A DNA stretch of 64,000 nucleotides from Opitutus sp. (GCA_013821985.1 PNJQ01000005.1:1-64000); one strand, 5' to 3'. Shown: positions 25,836 to 34,605, counted from the first letter of the stretch. Notes: generated from the sequence alone by a model not told the origin. Program-made: numbers and translations.

Positions 25836-26622
25836 CGACGACACGAACGCGCTGACGCCGCGCGCCTGCCTGGAGCGGCTCTACCGGCCGTTTCTCGAAC
25901 GCAACTTGCCGGTGAATCTCGCGGTCATCCCGGAGGTGCGCCGCGCGACGACGGACCCGCGCGGTCGCCGCGAGGCGTTCGTGCCCGAGAGCAGCGGTGA
26001 GCCGACCGTGCCGCTGGTGCACAGCCCGGAGCTGGTGAAGTATCTCAAGGCGAATCCCGGTTATCATCTCGTGCAACACGGGTGTCATCACGATTGCTTC
26101 GAATTCGCGTTGTCGGACCGCAAGGAGATCGAGCGTCGCTTCGCGCGAGGTGCGGAGCGGTTCGTCGAGGCCGGGTTCGTGCCGCCGAAGGTGTTCGTGG
26201 CACCGCACGATCGTTTTTCACCCGAGAGCCTGCGCGTCGCAGCGGAGAGATTCTCCGTCGTGTCGAGCGGGTGGTTTGAATTGCGGCGGTTGCCGCCGGA
26301 GTGGTGGCCGCGCTACGCGGTGAAAAAAGCATTGCAGCAACCGCACTGGCGCGTCGGTGAAACCGTGTTGCTCAGCCACCCAGGGTGCATCCTTTCGTGC
26401 TATCGCCCGTATGCCGACATGCTCGCGAAATTGCAGGCGGCGGTGCTCGGACAGCGCACGACAGTGCTCGTCACACACTGGTGGGAATATTTTCACGAAG
26501 GCGTGGAAAACGAGATGTTCCTCCGCGTGCTCCACGACTTGGCGGAGTGGCTGGCCGAGCGCAGGGACGTGAAAGTCGTGCCGTTCTCCGCGCTCGCGGA
26601 GGAGAAGATTCCGCTGAATTAA
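25789..26622 (+). CDS. Polysaccharide deacetylase-like (DUF2334-type) protein
   Basis: 277 aa, deeply overlapping the GT4 gene. The N-terminal FVILRDDDTNALTPRACLERLYRPFLERNLPVNLAVIPEV has the Asp-Asp metal motif of the NodB/DUF2334 superfamily, and LVQHGCHHDCFE supplies the His ligands (H-x3-H type). APHDRFSPESL and VTHWWEYF complete the pocket. The likely role is deacetylation or other trimming of the glycan built by the neighbouring transferases. No signal peptide is seen, so a cytoplasmic or lipid-linked substrate is possible. Confidence 0.75.
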   Translation: MRNSSRNGTHFVILRDDDTNALTPRACLERLYRPFLERNLPVNLAVIPEVRRATTDPRGRREAFVPESSGEPTVPLVHSPELVKYLKANPGYHLVQHGCHHDCFEFALSDRKEIERRFARGAERFVEAGFVPPKVFVAPHDRFSPESLRVAAERFSVVSSGWFELRRLPPEWWPRYAVKKALQQPHWRVGETVLLSHPGCILSCYRPYADMLAKLQAAVLGQRTTVLVTHWWEYFHEGVENEMFLRVLHDLAEWLAERRDVKVVPFSALAEEKIPLN

Positions 26623-26674
26623 AAGGTGTGGGCGGTGCGTCTGCGGGCGGTGCGTCCGGGCCGTGATTGGAAAG

Positions 26675-26699
26675 GCGCCGCGCTGCGTCCGCGCGGCGC
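26675..26699. terminator. Strong GC hairpin between convergent genes
   Basis: GCGCCGCGC and GCGCGGCGC form a 9-bp perfect stem around a 7-nt loop. The minus-strand reading is followed by CTTTCC and the plus-strand reading by GTTTG, so a weak bidirectional terminator for the two convergent genes is possible. Confidence 0.45.
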
Positions 26700-26772
26700 G
26701 TTTGCCCGTGGTGCGTTGGCCGAGAGACTGAGTTGTTGCTGCTGCTGCCCGGGCGCGAAGGAGCGGCGTCCA

Positions 26773-26848
26773 CTTGTCATCTATTAGGTGACAAGTTCGA
26801 GCCTGGTTCGCTGGGAGCCCAGCGAAGTTGTCATCTATTAGATGACAA
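26773..26848. repeat. Twin palindromes flanking a third hairpin
   Basis: The second palindrome (26828-26848) is perfect: TTGTCATCTA, one central T, TAGATGACAA. The first (26773-26795) has 11-bp arms with a single mismatch. Between them, TTCGCTGGG-AG-CCCAGCGAA (26807-26826) is a perfect 9-bp hairpin. The unit lies in the convergent gap 26623-26880, which has no gene. It looks like a REP-type repeat pair or tandem operators. Confidence 0.7.
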
Positions 26849-26880
26849 AACCGGATGGCGGAAAACGGAAGGGCGGCAAC

Positions 26881-28137
26881 TCAACTCACCGATGCGGTCG
26901 TAACGGCCGGGGTGTGGGTCGAGGGCGCGGGCGGGGGTGGCTGCACTTCCTCCAGTTCGAGCGGGACCGTGACGGTGGAGTTGGCGGCGTGGGCTTGTTC
27001 GGCGTCGCGGCGCATCAGTTGATAAATGTGCGGAATGGCGGTGATGCCGAGCGGGACGTCCTTTTGATTGCTGAGCAGCGCGGCGTAGCTGTGCGGAGCA
27101 TCGGGGTGATAGCCGTGCATGCCGTGGAGCGGCTTCTCGCCCATGTGGCTCGGCACGATCAACACGCCTTCGTTCACGAGGAAGATCATCTCGCCAAAAT
27201 AGCGGTCGGGAAACGCGGTGCCCAGATCCGCGAGCTCGGCGTCGGGAATGATGCGGCCTTGCGGCACGGTGCGCAGCGCCTGGGAGATGCGGCGGCGCGC
27301 GATGTCATTGAAGAACCAGAACCGCGCCATCGTCGAATCATACACCACGACATAATCCTCGCCGAATTTCAACCCGAGCGGGTCGATTTGCGCGCGCAGA
27401 TCGAGGAGTTCATCGCAGTTCGCCATGCCGTGGTCGCTGAAGATGTAGAGCTTCACGTCGGAGTAATGCTCCTTCGCCGCGGTCATGAGTCGATCGAGCG
27501 ACTCCTCGTAGCGGCGGAGCTTTTTGCCGACCTCGGACGAGGTGTTGCCCACGCGATGGAGCAGGCCGTCGAGGTCGGGCCAATAGAGGAACGCGAAGTC
27601 GATCTTCTCCTCATTGATGTCGCCGAGCAGCGCCTGGAGATTCTGCTCCTCGTTCTGCTGCGGGCTACTGACGTGATAAGGGATGCCCTGATCCTGGAGA
27701 AAATCGAAGATGTTCGGACCGCGGTTGAGGCCACCCGGTTGCAGCGGATTTTTCTTCTCGGTGAAATCGAAGAGCGAGATGTGCTTGAACGGGATGTTGT
27801 AGAGATCGAAGTAGCCGCGGAACTTCAGCTGCGCCTTCACGAACTTCGAGAGCCAGCGGCGGAAAATGCGGCGGCTCGTCACCTGGCGCGGGAGCCATTG
27901 CAGCCATTTCAGCTTTTGAAACGGCGAGTTGTCCGGATCGTAAACGAAGTAGCACCAGTTGCGGTGCTCGGACGGCCACGCGCCGGAGAGGATTGAGGGA
28001 ATGCACGCCGAGCTGAAGCCGAAGACCGAGCGCAGGCGCCGGCGGTGCGGGGCGAGGGCGCGTGCGAACGGGTCGTTGCGAAGGATTTCCCAACCGCAGG
28101 CATCGACGAAAACGAAGAGGGGTAAAACAGGTTTCAT
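26881..28137 (-). CDS. Alkaline-phosphatase-superfamily phosphodiesterase
   Basis: 418 aa. Type I phosphodiesterase/nucleotide pyrophosphatase-like fold. The first metal Asp is in LFVFVDACGWEIL, the nucleophile is probably a Ser in FGFSSACIPSILSG, and FLYWPDLDGLLHRVG, FSDHGMANCDE and GMHGYHPDAPHSYA supply metal ligands. The C-terminus has a Pro/Thr-rich tail. There is no signal peptide. It starts within the stop of the STAS gene (ATGA), so the two are coupled. It may modify or hydrolyse a phosphodiester or alkylphosphate group of the local polysaccharide; this is inference. Confidence 0.8.
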   Translation of the reverse strand: MKPVLPLFVFVDACGWEILRNDPFARALAPHRRRLRSVFGFSSACIPSILSGAWPSEHRNWCYFVYDPDNSPFQKLKWLQWLPRQVTSRRIFRRWLSKFVKAQLKFRGYFDLYNIPFKHISLFDFTEKKNPLQPGGLNRGPNIFDFLQDQGIPYHVSSPQQNEEQNLQALLGDINEEKIDFAFLYWPDLDGLLHRVGNTSSEVGKKLRRYEESLDRLMTAAKEHYSDVKLYIFSDHGMANCDELLDLRAQIDPLGLKFGEDYVVVYDSTMARFWFFNDIARRRISQALRTVPQGRIIPDAELADLGTAFPDRYFGEMIFLVNEGVLIVPSHMGEKPLHGMHGYHPDAPHSYAALLSNQKDVPLGITAIPHIYQLMRRDAEQAHAANSTVTVPLELEEVQPPPPAPSTHTPAVTTASVS

Positions 28138-28481
28138 GAGAGCGGGGGAGCGATGGGCGAGCCGACGGGTGCGTCGTGAACGATTTCGAAAAGGTGATGG
28201 AGGCGCGTGAGCTCGATGAGTTGTTGCGCGGGGGGAGCAGGGTTGTGCAGGCGGAACGCGATGGCCGAACCGTTGCGCTGGTGCAGCGAACGATAGAAAC
28301 CGACGAGCGCGCCGAGGCCGTGGCTGTCCACGCTGTCGGTCTGCGAGAGATCCACGTCGATCGTCTTGGCGCCGGCGGGCAACGAGGCGCGGGCTTGCGC
28401 CACAAGGGCGGGAGCGGTGCGAGCGTTGAGCGCGGGGATGTCGCTAATTAGAAGGGAGTGGTCGGTTTTTTTTATGCGCAT
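28134..28481 (-). CDS. STAS-domain anti-sigma-factor antagonist-like protein
   Basis: 115 aa, a single STAS domain. IDVDLSQTDSVDSHGLGALV contains the phosphorylatable Ser (Ser53) after the usual Asp, as in SpoIIAA/RsbV. Such proteins bind and are phosphorylated by GHKL kinases such as SpoIIAB/RsbW or RsbT. Here it sits inside the polysaccharide operon, coupled by ATGA to the phosphodiesterase, about 3 kb from the RsbT-like kinase gene. No sigma factor is seen nearby. It is therefore likely one arm of a partner switch controlling glycan synthesis. Confidence 0.85.
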   Translation of the reverse strand: MRIKKTDHSLLISDIPALNARTAPALVAQARASLPAGAKTIDVDLSQTDSVDSHGLGALVGFYRSLHQRNGSAIAFRLHNPAPPAQQLIELTRLHHLFEIVHDAPVGSPIAPPLS

Positions 28482-28499
28482 GACGAGAAGCAGGAGTGG

Positions 28500-29411
28500 T
28501 TAATAAGGGGCGCGGCTTCCGGCAGGTCGCGGGGTGGGAGAGGGAGCGAGCGGCTCGCGGCGGAGCAGGCCGGCGGCGGGCGACGCAAACGCGCGCGCGA
28601 GCGCCTCGGCTTTGCGCCGCCACCACGCCACGGGCGTGAAGCCGTGTGGCTTGGCCTCGAGCGAGCAGAGGAGAAAATCCTCGGCGACCCGCAGCGTGGA
28701 ACCGCTGCGCCAGTTGATGAGCTGGCTGCCCCAGGCGAACGACTGGCGAATTTCCGTCACGCCGCCGACGAAGGTGTCGGGGCCGACGATGCTGTCCGTG
28801 ACGCGCGCGCCCGCTTCGACGAGCACGCGGTCTTCCAGGACGACGTTGGGCCCAACGTGCGCATTCGGGCCAACGTAGGCGTCGTCGCCGATCCAGCACG
28901 GCCCTTCGAGTTTCGCCGAGGGGGCGATGCGCGTGCGCAGGCCGGCCCAGACGCCGGGCTGGATTTCGCGCAGGCCGACGCGGTCCGGCGTGAGCGCGAG
29001 GGGAATGAAGTCCCGCGCCGTGGCGAACCAGTCGGCGTAGCTGTCGAGCGGACGGCGTTTCGGCAACGCCGGCAGATGTTCGAGCACGACGAGATCGTTC
29101 GGCGCCTCGAGCCAGCGGCCGCGTTCGTCCTCGCGGTAGAGCGCGTAAGCCTCTTCGCGGGACGGTTCGCTCGCGACGCGGACGAATTCCACTTCCACGC
29201 CCCAGCGGGCGCCTTCGCCGAGGTGGCGCGCGACGGCGTCGGCGCGATCGGCGACGACGACGGTCGCCTGGGTGGCGCCGAGCGAAGCGAGGTGTTGCAG
29301 CCAGTAATCGAGCAAGCTGCGTCCGAGCAGGGGCAGCGTGACGAGCGGACGGCGCTGCGCGAGGGCAGCGAGGGCAGGGCGCTCGGCGGGGCAAATAAGA
29401 ACGGTCTTCAT
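28500..29411 (-). CDS. Sugar nucleotidyltransferase-like protein with hexapeptide repeats
   Basis: 303 aa from the ATG at 29411, which shares its A with the stop of the sugar transferase gene (TGATG) and has AAAGGAG upstream. The N-terminal Rossmann-like half (MKTVLICPAERPALAAL, RPLVTLPLLGRSLLDYWLQHL) resembles NDP-sugar pyrophosphorylases but lacks a clear GxGTRL loop. The C-terminal half is a left-handed beta-helix (GPCWIGDDAYVGPNAHVGPNVVLEDRVLVEAGARV). A degenerate mannose-1-P guanylyltransferase-like enzyme or regulator is plausible. Confidence 0.75.
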   Translation of the reverse strand: MKTVLICPAERPALAALAQRRPLVTLPLLGRSLLDYWLQHLASLGATQATVVVADRADAVARHLGEGARWGVEVEFVRVASEPSREEAYALYREDERGRWLEAPNDLVVLEHLPALPKRRPLDSYADWFATARDFIPLALTPDRVGLREIQPGVWAGLRTRIAPSAKLEGPCWIGDDAYVGPNAHVGPNVVLEDRVLVEAGARVTDSIVGPDTFVGGVTEIRQSFAWGSQLINWRSGSTLRVAEDFLLCSLEAKPHGFTPVAWWRRKAEALARAFASPAAGLLRREPLAPSPTPRPAGSRAPY

Positions 29412-30148
29412 CAATAGGCTCCTTTCCCGGAAATGACGGCCGGCACGGTCTTGAAGAGGATGCGCACATCCTCGGCGAGGCACTGGCGTTCGATGTAATT
29501 CACATCAAGCCGCACCTGGCCGGGAAAATCGATTTCCGCACGTCCGCTCACCTGCCAGATGCAGGTGATGCCCGGCTTGACCGCGAGACGGCGGCGATCG
29601 GCTTGCGTGTATTTCGCGACCTCGCCCGGCACCGGCGGACGCGGACCGACGACGGACATTTCGCCGCGCAGGACGTTGTAGAACTGCGGGAGTTCATCGA
29701 ACGAGAGTTTTCTCAGCCAGCGACCGACGCGCGTAATGCGCGGGTCGCGCTTGATCTTGAACGTCACGCCCGTCGCGTGCTGGTTCTGCGCGGCGAGTTC
29801 GCGGAGCTTTTGCTCGGCGTTGAGGCACATGGACCGGAACTTGAACATGCGGAACTTGCGCCCGTGCTTGCCGACGCGCGTCTGCATGAAGAAGACCGGT
29901 CCGCCATCCTCCAGTTTGATGAGGAGCGCGATGAGGAGAAACAGCGGCGCCAAGCCGAGCAGCGCCGCACCGCTCACGGCGACGTCCATTGCGCGCTTGG
30001 TGAGGCTCGGGCTCTCGCAGTAAAGGCGCCAGAGTTTTTGTTGGAGGCGCGAGCGCAGGCTGAGGCGCCACCGGCCCCACGGCGACGCCAGGGCGGCGTA
30101 GTCGGCGAACGAAACAGGCAGACCGGTCACGAGGGAATTCGTCAGCAT
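29411..30148 (-). CDS. Undecaprenyl-phosphate sugar-1-phosphate transferase
   Basis: 245 aa from the ATG at 30148. It is the initiating enzyme of polymer synthesis: it moves a hexose-1-P from a UDP-sugar to undecaprenyl phosphate. The single membrane helix (AMDVAVSGAALLGLAPLFLLIALLI) and the catalytic core KFRSMCLNAEQ, RVGRWLRKLSFDELPQFYNVLRGEMSVVGPRP and YERQ-type end are all present. It is a short PglC/WcaJ-C-type version without the extra N-terminal helices. The gene lies 28 bp downstream of the GT4 gene and overlaps the next gene by one base. Confidence 0.92.
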   Translation of the reverse strand: MLTNSLVTGLPVSFADYAALASPWGRWRLSLRSRLQQKLWRLYCESPSLTKRAMDVAVSGAALLGLAPLFLLIALLIKLEDGGPVFFMQTRVGKHGRKFRMFKFRSMCLNAEQKLRELAAQNQHATGVTFKIKRDPRITRVGRWLRKLSFDELPQFYNVLRGEMSVVGPRPPVPGEVAKYTQADRRRLAVKPGITCIWQVSGRAEIDFPGQVRLDVNYIERQCLAEDVRILFKTVPAVISGKGAY

Positions 30149-30176
30149 GAGAAGAAGGGGTTGAGGGTTGCCCCAG

Positions 30177-31388
30177 TCAGGCCGAGGCCAGGACCGGGGT
30201 GGCGGGCGCGTAGCGGCGGAAGAGCCGCTCGAGTCCATCGACATAATCGGAAAAACCGTAGTGCACGCGCACCCAGTAGCGGCCGCGTTCGCCGAGCTTG
30301 CGCGCGAGCGCCTTGTCGCGCAGCAGCTGCTCGATGCGCTGGGCGAATTTCGCACGATTCATCCACGGGGCGAGGAAGCCGTTCCAGCCGTCCATCAGCC
30401 ATTCGCCGATGCCACCGGCGTCGAACGCGACGACGGGCAGGCCGTGGCGCATTGCCTCGAGACCGGTCGCGCCGAACGGTTCCGGCCAGACCGAACTCAT
30501 CACCGCGGCACTCGCGTGCGAGTAGAATTCGAGAATTTTTTCCTGCGGCACGAAGCCGTGGAAGTGCACGCGGTCCTGCAAGCCGAGGCGTTCGCTCAGG
30601 CGTTCGCAATGTTCGCGGTGGCTGCCGTCGCCGAGGATTTCGCATTCGAACGGCTCCTGCACGAGCGCGAGCGCCTCGAGGAGCACATCGACGCCCTTGC
30701 CGCGGATGAGTTGTCCGGCGAACACGAGCCGGTTGCGTGCGTCGAACGAACTCTGCAGCGCTGACTCCGGCGCGGACGGCACCGGTGCGTGGATGTCGAT
30801 CTTGTCGGCCGCGATGCCGTTGGCGGCGAGTTGCTCGCGCATGTAGCGGGTGGCGACGATGAGTTTGGAAAATTTGCGATGCAGCTCGAGTTCGCGGCGT
30901 TTCGCCTCGTAGCTCACGAGCTTGAGCGGGAAGCCGCCCTCGTGATTCCTCGCGACGATGCCGCCGCACGGAAAGATGCAGTAGGGAGAGAGCGCGCGGT
31001 CGCAGATCTTGCGGCTGAAGTAATGATACTTGTAGCTGCGCATGCAGTAGAGGTCGTGGTCGTGCACCATGCGCACGACGGGACGGCCGGAGGCCACGAG
31101 ACCGGCGAGGAGTTCGAGACCATTGAGGCGGTGGACGTAGATCACGTCCGGGTTAAACTGCTCCACGGTTGCGCGCACGGCGTCGGAGGCATTCGGAGTG
31201 TCCGCGGCGGGCAGCTCGAAGCGTTGTTCGAACAGAGCGCGCCACATTTCCTCCTGCCGCCCCGTCGGCGTGCCGTGCAGCATCGCAATGGTGTGCCCGC
31301 GACGTTTGAACTCGGCGGCGGTCGCCTGGATGTTGGCCTCGGCTCCGCCCCACGCGCCGAAACGTTCGTGAACCCAGAGCTGCCTCAT
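30177..31388 (-). CDS. Glycosyltransferase family 4
   Basis: 403 aa from the ATG at 31388 (MRQLWVHERFGAWGGAEANI). GT-B fold with a C-terminal donor site: LVFAGQLIRGKGVDVLLEAL, ASAAVMSSVWPEPFGATGLEAMRHGLPVVAFDAGGIGEW. A Cys-rich patch in the acceptor domain (SRKICDRALSPYCIFPCGG) is uncommon for GT4 and may bind metal. It is the first gene of the leftward polysaccharide operon that continues through the STAS and phosphodiesterase genes. Confidence 0.9.
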   Translation of the reverse strand: MRQLWVHERFGAWGGAEANIQATAAEFKRRGHTIAMLHGTPTGRQEEMWRALFEQRFELPAADTPNASDAVRATVEQFNPDVIYVHRLNGLELLAGLVASGRPVVRMVHDHDLYCMRSYKYHYFSRKICDRALSPYCIFPCGGIVARNHEGGFPLKLVSYEAKRRELELHRKFSKLIVATRYMREQLAANGIAADKIDIHAPVPSAPESALQSSFDARNRLVFAGQLIRGKGVDVLLEALALVQEPFECEILGDGSHREHCERLSERLGLQDRVHFHGFVPQEKILEFYSHASAAVMSSVWPEPFGATGLEAMRHGLPVVAFDAGGIGEWLMDGWNGFLAPWMNRAKFAQRIEQLLRDKALARKLGERGRYWVRVHYGFSDYVDGLERLFRRYAPATPVLASA

Positions 31389-31606
31389 GTGATGTCCTTC
31401 GTGTGCATGGCGGTTTGTCGGCGGCGAAGGTAACAGCGGCACGTCGAACCGAGGAGGTAGGTTGACCCCACCAATGTCGCCACGCTGGACACCCAAAGGG
31501 GGGTGGGGCGCGGGAGCACCCAACCGGACTCATCACCTACCGCACGCCGGGGACGGGGCCTGATACTCGCTGGGCTCCACCCGTGGTTAAATGATGCCGT
31601 CTTCCG

Positions 31607-32122
31607 ATGATCACTACCACGCCCAGTCCGCAGCAGGAGAAAGCCTTTCCGCCGGTCGCGTCCTTCGCCCGGGAGCCCGCCCCGTCGCAGCGCCGCGCTT
31701 TCGATTCCACGCCCGGTCAACGCCCGCGCAACAGCCGCGTCGAGATTCGTTCGACGGGCGACATTGTGACCGCGCGGCAGCGCGGCCGCATGCTCGCGCT
31801 CGAGCTGGGATTCACCGGCGGCGACGTCACGGTGATTGCCGCCGCGATCTCCGAGGTGGCGCGCAATATCGTCGAGCACGCCGTAGCGGGGGAAATTATT
31901 TTTGCCGAGACGCAGGCGCCCGGTCGCACCGGCCTGGTCGTTATCGCGCACGACGAGGGGCCGGGGATGCTCGATGCGGAGCGCATCGCGGAATACGGGC
32001 GCGGCTCGCGCGAGGGGCTCGCGGTCGGCCTGCCCGGCGTGCGCCTGCTCATGGACGATTTTGAGATCGAATCCACGATTGGTTGCGGGACCACCGTGAC
32101 GATGACCAAATGGCTGAGGTGA
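31607..32122 (+). CDS. rsbT: RsbT-like serine/threonine kinase
   Basis: 171 aa. A GHKL kinase domain follows about 40 disordered residues. Motifs run as in RsbT: ISEVARNIVEHA (N-box), HDEGPGMLD (G1) and the signature GLPGVRLLMDDFEIESTIGCGTTVTMTKW. RsbT phosphorylates STAS partners and, when released, binds and activates proteins with an RsbU N-terminal domain. The next gene, which overlaps it by 13 bp, carries just such a domain, so the pair is very probably functional together. Confidence 0.88.
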   Translation: MITTTPSPQQEKAFPPVASFAREPAPSQRRAFDSTPGQRPRNSRVEIRSTGDIVTARQRGRMLALELGFTGGDVTVIAAAISEVARNIVEHAVAGEIIFAETQAPGRTGLVVIAHDEGPGMLDAERIAEYGRGSREGLAVGLPGVRLLMDDFEIESTIGCGTTVTMTKWLR

Positions 32123-33357
32123 TTTCCAATGGCCGCGCGGCCAGTGGAAAGCCGACCGCTCGCGAGCACCTGCCCGCGACGGACCCGTTGCTTCCCGCTG
32201 TTACCCTGACGGAGCCCACCTTGGGCGGACTGCGCAGCCGCGATTGCGGGGCCGCGGCGAACGGCGTGCTTTCCGCGTCGCTCGCCGGCGATTACCGCGC
32301 CGCGCTGCGCAGGCATGTCGATGTCGGCGGCGAGGCCGGACTGCAACAGGCCTATGAACTCGGCCGGCGGGCGTGTTGCGAAGGCCACGGCGTGCTCGAT
32401 CTGGCGCGGCTGCATCAGGAATCGTGCGCGAGTTTGCCGTCGATCGCCGCGCACTCGCACGCGCACGACGCGCGCGCTTCGGACGCGTTTTTGCTCGAGG
32501 CGCTCTCGCCGTTCGAGGCGACGCACCGCGGTTTCCGCCGTGCTCACGGCGAACTGCAGCAAAGCCGGACGCATTTTCAACTGCTGTTGAGCGAATCGCG
32601 CGAGATGGAGGAAACGCTCCGTCAGCTTTCCAAGCGCATTCTCGACGCGCAGGAGCAGGAGCGCGCGCACTTCAGCCGCGAACTGCACGACGAGGTCGGG
32701 CAGGCACTCAATGCGATCTCGATCAATCTCGGCGCGCTCTCGCGGCTGAGCGAATGCAACACCGCGCCGGCGAAGGCGAAGATCGACGACACGATCGAGC
32801 TCGTCGCCCGCACCGTCGAGACGGTGCACCGCTTCGCGCGCGAGTTGCGGCCCGCGATGCTCGATGAGCTCGGGCTCGAGGCGGCGTTGCGCGCGTGTGT
32901 GCGCGGCTTCGCCGAGCGCACGGGCATCACCGTGGAATTTCATGGGAAACTGCCGGGTAAACTCCTGGCGGCCGACCAGCGCACCGTGATCTATCGCGTG
33001 GCGCAAGAAAGCCTGAATAACGTGGCCAAGCATGCGTCGGCCACGCACGTTGACGTTATCCTCTGGCGCGAGGGAGGTCAGGCCATCCTGGAAATCCGGG
33101 ACAATGGCCGCGGCTTCACTCGATCGCCGCGGCGGGTGGAGCCGGACCGCCAGCGACTGGGTTTGCTGGGCATGGAGGAGCGCGTGCGACTGGTTAATGG
33201 CAAGTTCAACATCGAGTCCCGACCGGGCGCGGGGACGATCGTGCGCGTGGAGATCCCACTGCGCCCGCCGTCCACGCGCACTCCCGAAGCCGGAGGGAAT
33301 CTTCCCGTCGAGGACTCGTTACCCACAACTCTTCAGAAGCAACCAATACCCTTATGA
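32110..33357 (+). CDS. Sensor histidine kinase with RsbT-docking (RsbU_N-like) N-terminus
   Basis: 415 aa from the ATG at 32110. Residues about 55-150 match the RsbU/KaiA-like docking domain: YRAALRRHVDVGGEAGLQQAYELGRRA, then FLLEALSPFEATHRGF. The kinase half is NarX-type: HisKA_3 with His193 in HFSRELHDEVGQALNAISINL, and HATPase with YRVAQESLNNVAKHA and EIRDNGRGF. There are no membrane helices, so it is cytosolic. It sits between the RsbT gene (overlap) and the LuxR response regulator (4-bp overlap). The architecture suggests RsbT binding sets kinase activity, replacing the PP2C phosphatase of classical RsbU. Confidence 0.88.
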   Translation: MAEVISNGRAASGKPTAREHLPATDPLLPAVTLTEPTLGGLRSRDCGAAANGVLSASLAGDYRAALRRHVDVGGEAGLQQAYELGRRACCEGHGVLDLARLHQESCASLPSIAAHSHAHDARASDAFLLEALSPFEATHRGFRRAHGELQQSRTHFQLLLSESREMEETLRQLSKRILDAQEQERAHFSRELHDEVGQALNAISINLGALSRLSECNTAPAKAKIDDTIELVARTVETVHRFARELRPAMLDELGLEAALRACVRGFAERTGITVEFHGKLPGKLLAADQRTVIYRVAQESLNNVAKHASATHVDVILWREGGQAILEIRDNGRGFTRSPRRVEPDRQRLGLLGMEERVRLVNGKFNIESRPGAGTIVRVEIPLRPPSTRTPEAGGNLPVEDSLPTTLQKQPIPL

Positions 33358-34043
33358 AAACGATCAAGGTCCTCCTGGCCGATGATCATACAGTGGTCCG
33401 GCAGGGGCTTCGTTCCCTGTTGGCCGCAGAACCGGCATTTGAAGTCGTCGGCGAGGCCGAGAACGGCCGTCAGGCCGTGCAAATGACCCACAAACTTCAA
33501 CCCGACGTTGTCGTCATGGACATTGCCATGCCGCAACTCAACGGACTCGAGGCCACGCGCCAGATCCTCAAGGACTGCCCCGGCGCGAAGGTGCTCATCC
33601 TGTCCTCCTACGGAGACGACGAATATGTCCACCAGCTCACCGAAGCCGGGGCCGCGGGATACCTCATCAAACAAACCGCGGCACACGATCTCATCAAAGC
33701 CATCCACGAAGCCTATCTCGGAAACGCCTTTTTCAGCCCGTCGATCTCGAAGCGCCTCCTCGATTGCTACCGCGAGGCATTCATTCACGGCCGCCCGATG
33801 AAGAAACGCACCGGGCACCTCACTTCGCGCGAGCAGGAAGTCCTGCAGCTCGTTGCCGAGGGCCGCGTGAACAAGCAGATCGCCGCCGAACTCTGCATCA
33901 GCATCAAAACGGTGGAGAAGCACCGCCAGCAAGTGATGAACAAGCTCAACATCCACGACGTCGCCGGTCTCACCCGCTACGCCATGGCCAAGGGCATCAT
34001 CGAGAGCAGTGCCGTTCCCAACGAAGTTCCGGTCGGAGTCTGA
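33354..34043 (+). CDS. NarL/LuxR-family response regulator
   Basis: 229 aa. The receiver is intact: VLLADDHTVVRQGL (acidic pair), Asp56 in VVVMDIAMPQLNG, and Lys106 in GYLIKQTAA. The LuxR-type DNA-binding domain (about 155-215) shows LTSREQEVLQLVAEGRVNKQIAAEL and KTVEKHRQQVMNKLNIHD. Its ATG overlaps the kinase stop, marking a cognate pair. Its likely targets are the polysaccharide promoters beside it; no binding site has been proved. Confidence 0.93.
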   Translation: MKTIKVLLADDHTVVRQGLRSLLAAEPAFEVVGEAENGRQAVQMTHKLQPDVVVMDIAMPQLNGLEATRQILKDCPGAKVLILSSYGDDEYVHQLTEAGAAGYLIKQTAAHDLIKAIHEAYLGNAFFSPSISKRLLDCYREAFIHGRPMKKRTGHLTSREQEVLQLVAEGRVNKQIAAELCISIKTVEKHRQQVMNKLNIHDVAGLTRYAMAKGIIESSAVPNEVPVGV

Positions 34044-34138
34044 TGCCCGCCCGGCGCGCGGCGCCCCGCGATCGGTTGCGTGTTAAGCGCGCCGCTCGCG
34101 GCTAGTAACGCCGCGCCTCACCGGGTCCGCAAAACCCA

Positions 34139-34175
34139 CGCCGCTCCGCGCGCCAAAGCCGCGCGCGGGCGGCGT
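34139..34175. terminator. GC-rich stem in convergent gap
   Basis: ACGCCGC...GCGGCGT with inner CGCGCGC/GCGCGCG pairing forms a strong stem between the response regulator and the small gene at 34307. There is no T-run. The rest of 34044-34306 shows nothing recognisable. Confidence 0.35.
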
Positions 34176-34306
34176 CTTGGCGGATCGACGGTCGCACGTT
34201 TGGACTCGATCCGGCGCAATCACCGATCAGGGGCCCTTTGCTCCGAGTGCTGGGTGGAAGGCGGCAATCGCATGCTCGCGCCCCGCGGAGGCGGAAGAAC
34301 CGCCCG

Positions 34307-34585
34307 CTACGCTCGCCGCACGCGCTCCTTTTCGTTCTCGCGCTCCTCTTCGAGCCGGGCCTTTTCGTTCGCGATCTGCTTGCGCACTTTCTCGGCCTCG
34401 TCGAATTGCTGGCCGGCCAGCGCGGCGTTGAGCTGTTGCTTGAGGAAGATTTCGCGCTCGGCGATCTTGCCCTGATACACGCGGTCGATCTCGGCGAGTC
34501 GGGCCTTTTGCTCGGCGTTCAACGGGCGGCTGGACGGGTCGGATTTCGCGAGACGTTCCATCGCGAGTTCGTAAGCGCTCTTCAT
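34307..34585 (-). CDS. Small coiled-coil protein
   Basis: 92 aa from the ATG at 34585. It is highly charged and helical: AEQKARLAEIDRVYQGKIAEREIFLKQQL, then FDEAEKVRKQIANEKARLEEERENEKERV. The second part resembles UVR-type helical hairpins (F-x-x-A-x-x-x-R-x-x-I). It lies 20 bp downstream of the ComEC-like gene, probably in the same transcript. Function unknown. The 609-aa ORF in the track is this gene plus a ComEC shadow. Confidence 0.75.
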   Translation of the reverse strand: MKSAYELAMERLAKSDPSSRPLNAEQKARLAEIDRVYQGKIAEREIFLKQQLNAALAGQQFDEAEKVRKQIANEKARLEEERENEKERVRRA

Positions 34586-34605
34586 ACCCCGGAAGATTGC
34601 CGCGT

